The notes: generated by a model not told the origin, from the sequence alone. Counted from the stretch's first letter, positions 24,257 to 33,649 are shown. The stretch: 64,000 bases of DNA from Herbiconiux solani NBRC 106740 (GCF_001571005.1 NZ_BCST01000007.1:1-64000), one strand, 5' to 3'. Made by a program: numbers and translations.

Positions 24257-25534
24257 CTATCGAACGCGGAGGCCGTCGAGGAGGCGCTCCTTGGGGTTGA
24301 ACGAGCCGTCGAGGGCGGGCGCCTGCCGCGAGACCGCAAACCCCGCGACCAGCACCACGAGGCAGACGCTGAAGGCGATCGAGAGCGACACCGGCAGGCT
24401 GACGCTCCCCGCCCCGACCGTAGCGGTGCTGACTCCTGCGAGCGCGAACTGGCTGAACCCGATGATCGCCGACGCGGTACCGGCCGCACGCGGCACAGCA
24501 CCGATCGCGGCCGCCACCGCATTGCCCTGCAGCAGCCCGAATCCACCCAGGAAGAGCGGCAGGCACAGCGCCATCAACCAGGCCGGCATCCCGGTCAGGG
24601 CCACGACCGCGAAGGCCGCCGCAGCCACCGCCATGACGACGAGGCCGAGGGTGAGGATGCGGCGTGGCATCCAGCGACCGGCCAGCCGCGACGCGATGAA
24701 CGTGGCGACCACGAGCACGAGGGCGTTCGCGCCGAAGGCGAGCCCGAACTGCGCGGGGTCGAGCCCGATGACGCCCTGGTAGAGGAAGGGCGCGGCCGAG
24801 ACGTAGGCCATCAGGCCGGCGAACGAGAAGGCGCAGACGAGCGCATTGCCGATGAAGAGGCGCGAGCGGAGATCGCGCAACGCCGAGCCGTCTTCGGCCG
24901 CACGCGCACGAAGATGCTCGCGGCGCGACACCGGGTGGGTCTCGGGGATCGCGACCAGCGCGACCACGAGCATCCCGACCGTCAGCGCGAAGACGATCAC
25001 GAGGGCACCCCGCCAGCCGATCGGGCCGGCGACGAAACCTCCCACCACGGGGCCGACGATCGGGGCGATGCCGCCGATCGTCATCACCAGGCTGAACGCG
25101 CGAGCCGCGGTGGCCCCGGTGGCGATGTCGGCGATGACCGCCCGGCCGATGACCATGCCGGCCGCCCCGGTCGCGCCCTGAACGAGGCGGGCGGCGATCA
25201 GCACGGGGAGGGTGGGGGAGAAGACGGCGACCGCGCCGGCGAGGCAGCAGAGGGCGGCACCGATGATGAGCGGGCGGCGGCGGCCGAACCGGTCGGATGC
25301 AGGGCCGAGGATGAGCTGGCCGACACCGATTCCGACCAGCGACGCGGTGAGGGTGAGCTGAGCGCCCGTCTCGTCGACGCCGAAGTCGGCGGCGAGCTGC
25401 GGGAACGACGGCAGGTAGAGGTCGGTGGCGATGGGGGCGACGGTCGAGAGGAAGGCGATCGCCACGAAGATGGGCAGGGGGATCTGGCCCGGTGCGGCGC
25501 TCGCGCGCGGGCCGGGCCGGGATGTGCGGCTCAC
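24257..25534 (-). CDS. Bcr/CflA-family multidrug efflux MFS transporter
   Basis: A 425-residue transporter with 12 membrane helices. TDLYLPSFPQLAADFGV and LILGPASDRFGRRRPLI are signatures of the Bcr/CflA drug:H+ antiporter group. Its start overlaps the stop of the XRE regulator gene (25531-25534), so regulator and pump are co-translated. Confidence 0.92.
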   Translation of the reverse strand: MSRTSRPGPRASAAPGQIPLPIFVAIAFLSTVAPIATDLYLPSFPQLAADFGVDETGAQLTLTASLVGIGVGQLILGPASDRFGRRRPLIIGAALCCLAGAVAVFSPTLPVLIAARLVQGATGAAGMVIGRAVIADIATGATAARAFSLVMTIGGIAPIVGPVVGGFVAGPIGWRGALVIVFALTVGMLVVALVAIPETHPVSRREHLRARAAEDGSALRDLRSRLFIGNALVCAFSFAGLMAYVSAAPFLYQGVIGLDPAQFGLAFGANALVLVVATFIASRLAGRWMPRRILTLGLVVMAVAAAAFAVVALTGMPAWLMALCLPLFLGGFGLLQGNAVAAAIGAVPRAAGTASAIIGFSQFALAGVSTATVGAGSVSLPVSLSIAFSVCLVVLVAGFAVSRQAPALDGSFNPKERLLDGLRVR

Positions 25535-26421
25535 GAGGCGGTGTCTGCGGCCATCGTCGGGAACGCGACATCCGTCTGCGTCAGAGCCCAGCTCGCCAAC
25601 AGCCGCAGCTTCTCCTCGGTCGCGGAACCACGGGCGGCGTTGTAGACGGTGAGCGTCAGCCCGGGATCGGCGGGGAGGTCGAGGGCGTTGTAGATGAGCT
25701 CGAGCCCGCCGACCGCCGGGTGCACGAACGTCTTCACGCCGGAGTGGTGAAGGCTCACCCGGTGAGCGGCCCAGCGGGTGCGAAAGTCGTCGCTGCGGGT
25801 GGAGAGCTCGCCGACCAGATCGGAGAGGCCGCGGTCGTAGGGGTTGCGACCGGCCTCGGTGCGGAGGATCGCCACGTTGTCGTTGGCCGCCCGCTCCCAG
25901 TCGTCGTAGAACTCGTGCGCCTTCGGGTCGAGGAAGATGAACCGCGAATGGTTCACCGGCCGCTCCGTGTTCGCGAACAGCGGCGAATAGAGGGCGTGGC
26001 AGAGCAGGTTGCCCGCCACGAAGTCCATCCGCGCGTTCCGCACGAACGCCGGTGCCGCCGAGATGGAGTCGAGGAGGAGTTGGATGCTCTCCCGCAGCTT
26101 CGGCTGCGCGGGCCGCTTCTTCGGGCCCCGGATGCCCGCGTTCGCGGTGCGGGACAGGTCGAAGAGGTGCGCTGTTTCTGCATCATCCAGGTGGAGGGCG
26201 CCGGCGATGGCGTTGAGCACGCTGTCGGAGACGCCGGTGAGGTTTCCGCGCTCGAGGCGGGTGTAGTAGTCGGTCGAGACGCCGGCCATCATCGCGACCT
26301 CCTCGCGGCGCAGCCCGGGCACTCGCCGCTTGCCGCCGTAGATCGGCACGCCGGCCTGCTCGGGGCTGATCCGTGCCCGCCGAGCGGTCAGGAACGCCTG
26401 GATGTCGTCGCGGTTGTCCAT
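25531..26421 (-). CDS. XRE regulator with MmyB-like ligand-binding domain
   Basis: A 296-residue regulator: an N-terminal HTH with RRVPGLRREEVAMMAGVSTDYYTRLE (shown here only to locate residues 30-55) is followed by a PAS-like MmyB domain with FLDPKAHEFYDDWERAA. Such proteins are common in actinobacteria and control adjacent oxidoreductases and pumps. The start ATG 26421 fits the family N-terminus (MDNRDDIQAFL); TAGCGT lies 7 nt upstream, suggesting a leaderless mRNA. An ATG at 26469 is an alternative. Divergent from the dehydrogenase at 26549. Confidence 0.88.
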   Translation of the reverse strand: MDNRDDIQAFLTARRARISPEQAGVPIYGGKRRVPGLRREEVAMMAGVSTDYYTRLERGNLTGVSDSVLNAIAGALHLDDAETAHLFDLSRTANAGIRGPKKRPAQPKLRESIQLLLDSISAAPAFVRNARMDFVAGNLLCHALYSPLFANTERPVNHSRFIFLDPKAHEFYDDWERAANDNVAILRTEAGRNPYDRGLSDLVGELSTRSDDFRTRWAAHRVSLHHSGVKTFVHPAVGGLELIYNALDLPADPGLTLTVYNAARGSATEEKLRLLASWALTQTDVAFPTMAADTAS

Positions 26422-26453
26422 GTCGAAAACGCTACGCCCGAGGGGAAGGCCGT

Positions 26454-26493
26454 TGAGAGGGTTTGTCATAACCGGGATAACCCCGCCCTCTCA
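26454..26493. promoter_or_regulatory. Inverted repeat between XRE regulator and dehydrogenase
   Basis: Perfect 8-bp arms TGAGAGGG and CCCTCTCA are separated by 24 bp containing the direct repeat ATAACC-GGG-ATAACC. It sits in the divergent promoter region and is a likely binding site of the XRE regulator. Confidence 0.5.
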
Positions 26494-26548
26494 GGAGGTC
26501 TTCGCGCGGGTGTCGACTGGACATCCACCACCCGAAAGGAGCCCCACC

Positions 26549-27565
26549 GTGCGTGGAGCAGTCATTTACGCCCCCGGCGACGTGCGCGTCGAGAACCTCG
26601 ACGACGCCGCCATCCTGAAACCCACCGACGCGGTCATCCGCCTCTCCGCGACCTGCGTCTGCGGGTCGGACCTCTGGGACTGGCGGGGCATCAACCACGT
26701 CGACCAGCCCACCCCGATGGGCCACGAGTACGCCGGCGTCGTCGAGGAGATCGGCGACGACGTCACGACCGTGAAGGTCGGTGACTTCGTCGTCGGGTCG
26801 TTCTTCGCCTCCGACAACACCTGCCCCATCTGCCAGGCCGGCTACCAGTCGTCGTGCGTGCACCGGGAGTTCGTCGGCGGCGCCCAGGCCGGACGGCTTC
26901 GGGTTCCCCTGGCCGACGGCACCCTCGTCGCCACCCCGGGTATGCCGGACGCCGACCTGATCCCGTCGCTGCTCGCCGCATCCGATGTGCTGGGCACCGG
27001 CTGGTTCGGCGCGGTCGCCGCCGAGGTCGGCCCGGGCAAGACCGTCGCGGTGGTCGGCGACGGCGCGGTGGGACTGCTCGGTGTTCTCGCCGCGAAGCAG
27101 CTCGGCGCCGAACGCATCATCGCGATGAGCCGCCACGAGTCGCGCCAGAGACTCGCCCGCGAGTTCGGGGCCACCGACATCGTCGAGGAGCGCGGCGACG
27201 CCGGCGTGGCCCGGATCAAGGAGCTCACCGACGGGCTCGGCGCCCACTCGGTGATCGAGGCCGTCGGCACGCAGGAATCGATGATGCAGGCCATCCGCTC
27301 CACTCGCCCCGGCGGGCACGTCGGCTTCGTCGGCGTCTCGCACGACGTGGAGATCCCCGGCGAGCAGCTGTTCTTCTCGGCCGTGCACCTCCACGGCGGG
27401 CCGGCCCCGGTGCGCAGATTCCTGCCCGAGCTGATCGACCTGATCTGGAACCGGCAGATCGACCCGGGCAAGGTCTTCGACCTCACCCTCCCGCTCGAGG
27501 AGGCCGCCGAGGGCTACAAGGCCATGGATGAACGCCGCGCCATCAAGGTTCTGCTTCAGCCGTGA
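26549..27565 (+). CDS. Zinc-dependent alcohol dehydrogenase (MDR family)
   Basis: A 338-residue medium-chain dehydrogenase. Catalytic-zinc ligands are C38 (CVCGSD) and H59-E60 (GHEYAG); the Rossmann motif VVGDGAVGLLG is near residue 170. In the structural-zinc lobe DNTCPICQAGYQSSC the first of the four usual Cys is replaced by Asp (D89), leaving C92, C95 and C103. GTG 26549 was chosen because AAAGGAG precedes it; the frame open upstream overlaps the regulator promoter. First gene of an oxidoreductase cluster. Confidence 0.9.
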   Translation: MRGAVIYAPGDVRVENLDDAAILKPTDAVIRLSATCVCGSDLWDWRGINHVDQPTPMGHEYAGVVEEIGDDVTTVKVGDFVVGSFFASDNTCPICQAGYQSSCVHREFVGGAQAGRLRVPLADGTLVATPGMPDADLIPSLLAASDVLGTGWFGAVAAEVGPGKTVAVVGDGAVGLLGVLAAKQLGAERIIAMSRHESRQRLAREFGATDIVEERGDAGVARIKELTDGLGAHSVIEAVGTQESMMQAIRSTRPGGHVGFVGVSHDVEIPGEQLFFSAVHLHGGPAPVRRFLPELIDLIWNRQIDPGKVFDLTLPLEEAAEGYKAMDERRAIKVLLQP

Positions 27566-27602
27566 GTATTCGGATTCGACCGCACGAGAGAGAAGATCCA
27601 TC

Positions 27603-28271
27603 ATGAAGATCGCTGTTCTGGGAACCGGGATGGTCGGGCGAGCGCTCGCCGGCCGCCTCGCCGACCTCGGCCACGAGGTCGCCGTGGGCACGCGCGACGT
27701 CGCCGACACGCTGAGCTCTGAGGAGTATGCCTCCTGGCAGGAGGGGCATCCGACCGTGGTGCTCCGACCCTTCCGGGAGGTGGGCGAGTTCGGCGACGTG
27801 GTGCTCAACGCGGTGGCCGGCATCCACGCGTTGGCCGCACTCGAGGCGGTCGGTGCGGCAGCGCTCTCGGGCAAGGTGCTCCTGGATCTCGCGATCCCGC
27901 TGGACCTGTCCGCCGGGCTGCCGCCCACGCTCACCACCGCGAACACCGACTCGCTCGGCGAGCAGATCCAGGCCGCGTTCCCGGACGCGCTCGTGGTCAA
28001 GTCGCTGCACACGGTGTACTACGAGGTCATGATCGATCCCGCTCGGGTGCCCGGTGAGCACTCGATCTTCGTGGCCGGAAACGACGAGGCGGCGAAGACC
28101 ATGGTGTCCGGCATCCTCGAGCAGTTCGGCTGGCCCGCCGGGTCGATCATCGACCTCGGCGACATCACGGCCGCCCGGGCGACCGAGATGTACTCGCGGC
28201 TGTTCTTCGCCCTCTACGGGCGGCTGGGCAGCTTCGACTTCAACATCAATGTCGTGCGCGCCGGCGCCTGA
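27603..28271 (+). CDS. F420 reductase-like NADP oxidoreductase
   Basis: A 222-residue Rossmann protein: MKIAVLGTGMVGRALAGRLA, then AVGTRDVAD as NADP-contacting loop, and LVVKSLHTVYYEVM near residue 130. Related to the genes at 8311 and 11261 but not a close copy. It follows the dehydrogenase by 37 nt in the same direction and probably recycles its cofactor. Start at ATG 27603 after GAAGA; weak ribosome-binding site. Confidence 0.82.
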   Translation: MKIAVLGTGMVGRALAGRLADLGHEVAVGTRDVADTLSSEEYASWQEGHPTVVLRPFREVGEFGDVVLNAVAGIHALAALEAVGAAALSGKVLLDLAIPLDLSAGLPPTLTTANTDSLGEQIQAAFPDALVVKSLHTVYYEVMIDPARVPGEHSIFVAGNDEAAKTMVSGILEQFGWPAGSIIDLGDITAARATEMYSRLFFALYGRLGSFDFNINVVRAGA

Positions 28272-28307
28272 CATCCCTTCCCAACGATAAGCACCAAGGA
28301 GAACCCC

Positions 28308-28634
28308 ATGACAGACCAGCCCAAGCAGATCGGCGGCGGCCGCCGCATGTTCGGCGACTTCGCCCCGAAGCTCGCCGCCCTCACCGACGACGTGCTGTTC
28401 GAGGATGTCTGGAACCGGCCCGAGCTGTCGGCCCGCGACCGCAGCCTCATCACCGTGGCCGTGCTCGCCGCCGGGGGTGACACCGCGCAGCTCGAGTTCC
28501 ACCTCGGCCGTGCTGTCGAGAACGGCGTGACGAAGGATGAACTAATCGAGGCCATCACGCACGTGACCCTCTACGCCGGCTGGCCCAAGGGCATGGCGGC
28601 GATGGGAGTGGCGAAGGAGGTGTTCTCGGAATGA
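28308..28634 (+). CDS. Carboxymuconolactone decarboxylase-family protein
   Basis: A 108-residue protein with LSARDRSLITVAVLAAGGDTAQLEFHL-type core (residues about 42-68) and VTKDELIEAITHVTLYAGWPKG. The AhpD-type Cys-x2-Cys motif is missing, so it is closer to true CMD-like decarboxylases or their relatives than to peroxidases. AAGGAGAA precedes the ATG; the stop overlaps the cupin gene (ATGA). Confidence 0.88.
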   Translation: MTDQPKQIGGGRRMFGDFAPKLAALTDDVLFEDVWNRPELSARDRSLITVAVLAAGGDTAQLEFHLGRAVENGVTKDELIEAITHVTLYAGWPKGMAAMGVAKEVFSE

Positions 28635-29032
28635 GGATCATCCCGAAGCCGGCGACCGTCAAGAACCCGCCGGAGCAGTTCACCGGGGACGTGTGGGTCG
28701 ACCCGATCGTATCGCCCCAGAACGACGACCAGCGCGCCACCGTGGCGATGGTGCGGTTCAGCCCCGGTGCCCGCACCGCCTGGCACTCGCACGCTCGTGG
28801 CCAGACCCTGCACATCACGGAGGGCGTCGCGCTCCTCGGAAGTCGCGACGGCACCGTCATCGAGGCGCGGCCCGGGCAGACGATCTACACCGCGCCTGGG
28901 GAGGAGCACTGGCACGGCGCTACGCCTAGCGACTTCATGCAGCATCTGGCGTGTTTGGAGATGGGGGAGGATGCCGCGGCCACGACCGTGTGGCTGGAGC
29001 ACGTGACGGATGCCGAGTATCAGCGGCGCTAG
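28631..29032 (+). CDS. Cupin-domain protein
   Basis: A 133-residue single-domain cupin. The metal site is seen as AWHSHARGQTLHITEG (two His, one Glu-like position later) and EEHWHGATP with the final His. Often encoded beside CMD-family proteins and aldo/keto reductases, as here. It overlaps the CMD gene by 4 nt. The substrate is unknown; small cupins of this kind have been proposed as isomerases or lactone-acting enzymes. Confidence 0.87.
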   Translation: MRIIPKPATVKNPPEQFTGDVWVDPIVSPQNDDQRATVAMVRFSPGARTAWHSHARGQTLHITEGVALLGSRDGTVIEARPGQTIYTAPGEEHWHGATPSDFMQHLACLEMGEDAAATTVWLEHVTDAEYQRR

Positions 29033-29112
29033 ACCGCACCTTTAGTAGACCGCACCGTCGGCAGACCTCGGCGGGCGCAGAGCTCACCGGACCTTGACCT
29101 CAACCGAAGTAG

Positions 29113-30111
<999 letters not shown>

Positions 30112-30201
30112 TCGTGTGGCCGACCGCTTCACTGCCCGGGAATGCTCGCTAAGATTATGATTTACGCGACATATTGCTAAAAGTGAGCGGAGGTGATCGA
30201 C

Positions 30202-30777
30202 GTGGCAGACGCATCCACGCTCATCCGCGCCGCCCGCAGGAGTCGCCGGCTGACTCAGGAGCAGCTCGCTGATCGCGCGCAACTCGATCAGGCCAGCGTC
30301 TCGCGCTCTGAGCGGGGTCGGGATGCGGGCTACAGCACGATCGATCGGCTGCTGGCCGGGGCGGGTCACCGGCTTTACTCGGCTCCCACTCGTCGGGACG
30401 ATGCGGCGACGGCTGCTGCCGAGATCCGTCGACGGCTTCGGAGCGGCGACAAGGATCGCGCTCTGCGCGCGTTGCTGCAGCTCAACGACAACCTTCTCGC
30501 CGAGCACGGTCTCGTGCGCGGGGTTCTCGGGCTCGCCGAGCCCGAATCGACCGGCGATCCGGTCTGGGATGCAGCGGTCGCAGCACTGGTGGCGTGGCGC
30601 CTCGGGGCAGAGAGCATCCCGCTGCCGGCCTGGGTCGACGAGCCGGGGCGCTTCCTCGGCGTGCCGCGGATGCTCGAGGTCGACCCCGCCGACCCGGTGC
30701 CGCCACGCTCGGAAGTGCCCGACGAGTTCGCCGAGCGGGGCGTTCTCGCCTGGCGTGACACCTTCGCGAGCGTCTGA
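30202..30777 (+). CDS. XRE-type HTH protein, antitoxin-like, paired with DUF6036 gene
   Basis: A 191-residue protein: HTH residues 5-60 (AARRSRRLTQEQLADRA, LDQASVSRSERGRD) and a C-terminal domain of unknown type (PLPAWVDEPGRFLGVPRML). GTG 30202 was chosen because GGAGGTGA lies 5 nt upstream; the GTG at 30193 overlaps that ribosome-binding site. TATGAT and direct GCTAA repeats 28 bp apart (30148, 30176) lie upstream. The nucleotidyltransferase-like gene follows after 2 nt. Confidence 0.75.
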   Translation: MADASTLIRAARRSRRLTQEQLADRAQLDQASVSRSERGRDAGYSTIDRLLAGAGHRLYSAPTRRDDAATAAAEIRRRLRSGDKDRALRALLQLNDNLLAEHGLVRGVLGLAEPESTGDPVWDAAVAALVAWRLGAESIPLPAWVDEPGRFLGVPRMLEVDPADPVPPRSEVPDEFAERGVLAWRDTFASV

Positions 30778-30779
30778 TC

Positions 30780-31361
30780 ATGCCCACTGCTCTTGACCGG
30801 GACGACATCATCGCTGGCCTGCGCGAACTCATCGCCGAGCTTCGCGCCGCCGGTCAGGTCGCGGGCATTCGGCTCGCCGGCGGGGCAGCGCTGGCGCTTC
30901 GCTATTTCGACCGAGGGACAACTCAGGATCTCGACTCGCTGCACGTCCGCCCCGGTAGTGATCAGGAAGTCGCCGCTGCAGCAGCTCGTGTAGCCGAGCG
31001 GCACGACTGGGATCCGGCCTGGCTGAACTTCGAAGTCACTCGAGCCGATGCGCTCCCGACTCTCGGCCGTGAAGTCGTCTGGGAAGCCATCCACGACCAG
31101 GATGGCATTCTCGTCCAGGTGGCCTCGAAGGAGGCGCTGCTCGCTATGAAGCTACGGGCCAACCGGCCGGGTCGTGACACCCGCGACATCCGTCTCCTCC
31201 TCGGCCTGTGTGGCGTGCGGACTCTGGAGGCGTGCGAGGACTTCTATGAGGAGTTCTACCCGGGCGACAGCCTCGCTCCGCGTGCCGTGAGCATCGTCAC
31301 TGCGATCCTCGCCGAAGGCCCGCTTCACGTGCCTGACCCGCCGGAGCCGGTCGAGCTCTGA
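30780..31361 (+). CDS. DUF6036-type nucleotidyltransferase-like protein
   Basis: A 193-residue protein with the minimal nucleotidyltransferase signature AGGAALALRYFDRGTTQDLD (GG then D-x-D) and a later VASKEALLAMKLRANRPGRDTRDI, as in DUF6036/AbiEii-like proteins. With the HTH gene 2 nt upstream it forms a toxin-antitoxin-like pair in which the transferase would be the toxin. Pairing is inferred from gene order. Confidence 0.72.
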   Translation: MPTALDRDDIIAGLRELIAELRAAGQVAGIRLAGGAALALRYFDRGTTQDLDSLHVRPGSDQEVAAAAARVAERHDWDPAWLNFEVTRADALPTLGREVVWEAIHDQDGILVQVASKEALLAMKLRANRPGRDTRDIRLLLGLCGVRTLEACEDFYEEFYPGDSLAPRAVSIVTAILAEGPLHVPDPPEPVEL

Positions 31362-31408
31362 TCGGCCGCCGACGCCGGCACGCAGGTTCGCCCGAGGCGG
31401 AAGGCTGC

Positions 31409-31720
31409 TCAGCCGCCGAGGCCGCCGGCGATGCGGCGGAGGGCCGCGACGTGCCGGTCGAAGGCGAGCCGGCCCTGGCTGGTCAGCGCCACCGTGGTGG
31501 TGCGGCGCTGATCGCCGCGGGTCGCCGAGGAGGCCTTCGTGACGCGGACGTAGCCGATGTCGGTGAGGCTGCGCAGCGTCTTCGAGAGGTTGGCTTCCGT
31601 GAGCCCGAGGGTCGAGCGGAGCGCCGAGAACTCGGCCGCGTCGACCGGGCGGAGCAGCCCGCAGATGCGGAGCCGGGTGGGCGCGTGGATCTGTTCGTCG
31701 AACCCGTCGTCAGCGTCCAC
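31409..31720 (-). CDS. Winged-helix transcriptional regulator (MarR/ArsR-like)
   Basis: A 103-residue winged-helix protein: HAPTRLRICGLLRPVDAAEFSAL, LGLTEANLSKTLRSLTDIGYV and wing GDQRRTTTVALTSQGR. It matches the small 'transcriptional regulator' winged-helix family (PF13601-like). The GTG start lies inside the last codons of the membrane protein gene upstream, so the two are coupled. It probably regulates that operon. Confidence 0.85.
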   Translation of the reverse strand: MDADDGFDEQIHAPTRLRICGLLRPVDAAEFSALRSTLGLTEANLSKTLRSLTDIGYVRVTKASSATRGDQRRTTTVALTSQGRLAFDRHVAALRRIAGGLGG

Positions 31721-32186
31721 GCCGCAGCTCACGATCGTAGGCACGGTCGTAGAGGACGCCGCCGCCCCACATCGCAGCGCACGCCGCAGCCGCGCTGGCC
31801 GCCACCCACGGGGCATGCCCGGTGGCGGCGAGGGCGAACGAGACGCCGAGCAGCAGCACGACGACGATGCCGAGAACTATGGCGATGGCAAGACTCCGCG
31901 GGCCCGCCGTGCGGGTGACGGTCAGTCCGGTGATGCGCTGGTAGGCCAGCGAGAGGAAGGCGATGCCGAGGCTGCCGAACGCGACCATCACGAACTGCGC
32001 CGGTGCGCCCGGGCCGGGCGACCCGACGATGAGCGCCGTGGCGAGCCCTAGCAACGGGTAGTACCAGGCGGGGGTGCGGATGCGGTCGGCCAGCACCTGC
32101 CGGTCGGCGTCCAGGGCCGACAGGGCGTCGCGGGCGGCGGCGTCGGTGGGCCGGGCGGTCGTGCTGTCGTCAAAGTCGCTTGCCAT
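31710..32186 (-). CDS. Membrane protein, partner of the winged-helix regulator
   Basis: A 158-residue protein with four membrane segments (about residues 38-55, 60-78, 97-118, 122-140) and polar ends. Similar small membrane proteins are often coupled to winged-helix regulators in actinobacteria, possibly as sensors. Start ATG 32186 is the likelier; an ATG at 32222 is also in frame, and neither has a good ribosome-binding site. It overlaps the regulator gene by 11 nt. Confidence 0.7.
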   Translation of the reverse strand: MASDFDDSTTARPTDAAARDALSALDADRQVLADRIRTPAWYYPLLGLATALIVGSPGPGAPAQFVMVAFGSLGIAFLSLAYQRITGLTVTRTAGPRSLAIAIVLGIVVVLLLGVSFALAATGHAPWVAASAAAACAAMWGGGVLYDRAYDRELRRGR

Positions 32187-32335
32187 GTGGTCAAGTCTTT
32201 CACTTGCCGAGGAGTTAAGCAACGCGGGTGTCGGTGTCCGATTGCCAGAACATCGACGGACGGCGGGCGTGCTCGCGTGGGGAAGGACATAGGCGTTAGA
32301 ATTGCGTCGTTCGCCGCGTTGAGCGGTGGAAAGTG

Positions 32336-32377
32336 AACCCGAGACCCGTCCGGAATGGTCGTGGCGCTCGGGTTTTG
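32336..32377. terminator. Hairpin with T-rich flank
   Basis: Arms AACCCGAG (32336-32343) and CTCGGGTT (32367-32374) enclose 23 nt. On the plus strand TTTTGCGTTT follows, and on the minus strand it lies 15 nt beyond the DUF3800 stop. A bidirectional terminator is likely. A TAGAAT box at 32297 leaves open a short plus-strand transcript ending here. Confidence 0.5.
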
Positions 32378-32391
32378 CGTTTAACCAGCGT

Positions 32392-32922
32392 TCAGGCGTC
32401 GATCACTCGGGCTACGTTGCCGCGGCACCGTCGTTGCCAGTCTCCTCCGCGGGCCCACGCCCATGCGATCGCGTCGGGGATGGCCAGAAGCGGTTCGGAC
32501 GAGGCTGCCTCGTGCCGATAGGCGAGATCCCGCGCGTCAGAGACTCGAGTCGCCTCGATCAACCACTGGCGGTCACGGCTGACGAGGGTCTCGTCACGCT
32601 CGAGAACGAGCGTTTGACGCTGGCTGCGCGCACACTCCTTGACCAAGGCGCGCAGGCAGTGTTCACGTCGCGCCAGATCGGTTCGATGGTGTGCCCTGGC
32701 GCGGTAGATCGTCGCTGCGGGACGAAGCCGCACGATTCCGTCCAGAATCTGGCGCTTGCGTGAGTCGCTCTCCTTCTTCATGTGAAGACGCGGCTGTCCT
32801 CGCAGGGTCAAGTCGCGGATGAGAAAGCGTGCCGCGGGGACGTCGATGGGGTGGATGGCGGCAGCGACGAGAAGGTAACTCCGCGCTTTCGTCTCGTCCA
32901 CGAAGACGTGCTCCCCGGTCAT
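32392..32922 (-). CDS. DUF3800-family protein
   Basis: A 176-residue protein with HVFVDETKARSYLLVAAAI at the N-terminus, an acidic residue followed by a strand as in RNase-H-fold DUF3800 proteins, and ATIYRARAHHRTDLAR and LVLERDET further on. DUF3800 proteins are small putative nucleases often found in mobile or defence contexts; they are commonly about 200-250 residues, so this one is short. GGGAG lies rather far from the ATG. Confidence 0.65.
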   Translation of the reverse strand: MTGEHVFVDETKARSYLLVAAAIHPIDVPAARFLIRDLTLRGQPRLHMKKESDSRKRQILDGIVRLRPAATIYRARAHHRTDLARREHCLRALVKECARSQRQTLVLERDETLVSRDRQWLIEATRVSDARDLAYRHEAASSEPLLAIPDAIAWAWARGGDWQRRCRGNVARVIDA

Positions 32923-32992
32923 CGCTCGTGGATCTCCCGACGGACAGTGATCGGGTGGAGAATCATTTGAAGATGATGACAACTCAGATGAC

Positions 32993-33559
32993 CTATTGCG
33001 CGCGGAGGCCGTCGAGGAGGAGGCGGACCATGGGGTTGGGGGTGCCGTCGGGGGAGGGGGCGCGGTGGCTGAGGTCGCCGACCGCCTGGAGGAGTTCGAG
33101 GGGGTCGACGCCGGGGCGGATCTCGCCCGCCGCCGACGCCGCTTCGAGCAGCGACGCCAGGGCGGGGCCCAGCTTGCTCGTGAGGAGCGCTGGGAGGGCG
33201 TCGTAGGCCGGATCGCCTGAGCGGAGCGCCGCCGAGAGGCCCTGCTTGGTGGCGACGAAGCGGGTGAAGCGGGTGATCCAGAGGTCGAGGGCCTCGCCGG
33301 GCGGATGCGTGGCCAGCAGCGAAGCCGCCTCGGCCGCAGTCGCGTCGATCTCGGTGGTGAAGACGGCGGCGACGAGCTCGGCGCGGTTCGGGAAGTGACG
33401 GTAGAGGGTGCCGACGCCGACGCCCGCCTCTGTGGCGATCTCGCGAGCCGGCGCATCCACCCCTGAGCGCGCGAAGACGGTGCGGGCCGCGACCAGGAGG
33501 GTGTCGAGGTTCTGGCGGGCATCCGCTCGCACCTTGCGTGGCGGATCCGGTGTCGGCAC
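32993..33559 (-). CDS. TetR-family repressor
   Basis: A 188-residue TetR protein: LLVAARTVFARSGVDAPAREIA and GVGVGTLYRHFPNRAELV form the HTH; the C-terminal domain ends with LSHRAPSPDGTPNPMVRLLLDG, as in a large actinobacterial subgroup (SBF/TetR_C_33-like). GTG 33559 was chosen after AAGGGG; the longer frame reads through the operators. It is divergent from the aldo/keto reductase and two copies of a palindrome lie between them. Confidence 0.9.
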   Translation of the reverse strand: MPTPDPPRKVRADARQNLDTLLVAARTVFARSGVDAPAREIATEAGVGVGTLYRHFPNRAELVAAVFTTEIDATAAEAASLLATHPPGEALDLWITRFTRFVATKQGLSAALRSGDPAYDALPALLTSKLGPALASLLEAASAAGEIRPGVDPLELLQAVGDLSHRAPSPDGTPNPMVRLLLDGLRAQ

Positions 33560-33579
33560 GACAGGGCCCCTTGCGTAAG

Positions 33580-33594
33580 CGGAACAACGTTCCG
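33580..33594. promoter_or_regulatory. TetR operator O1
   Basis: Palindrome CGGAAC-AAC-GTTCCG. Its centre is 31 bp from the second copy, so both lie on the same face of the helix. Confidence 0.75.
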
Positions 33595-33610
33595 TATAGT
33601 GGATGAGTAG

Positions 33611-33625
33611 CGGAACGGCGTTCCG
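33611..33625. promoter_or_regulatory. TetR operator O2
   Basis: Palindrome CGGAAC-GGC-GTTCCG, 25 bp before the reductase ATG. Together with O1 it covers the divergent promoters. Confidence 0.75.
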
Positions 33626-33649
33626 CATCCAACTCTAGAGGAGAACCCC

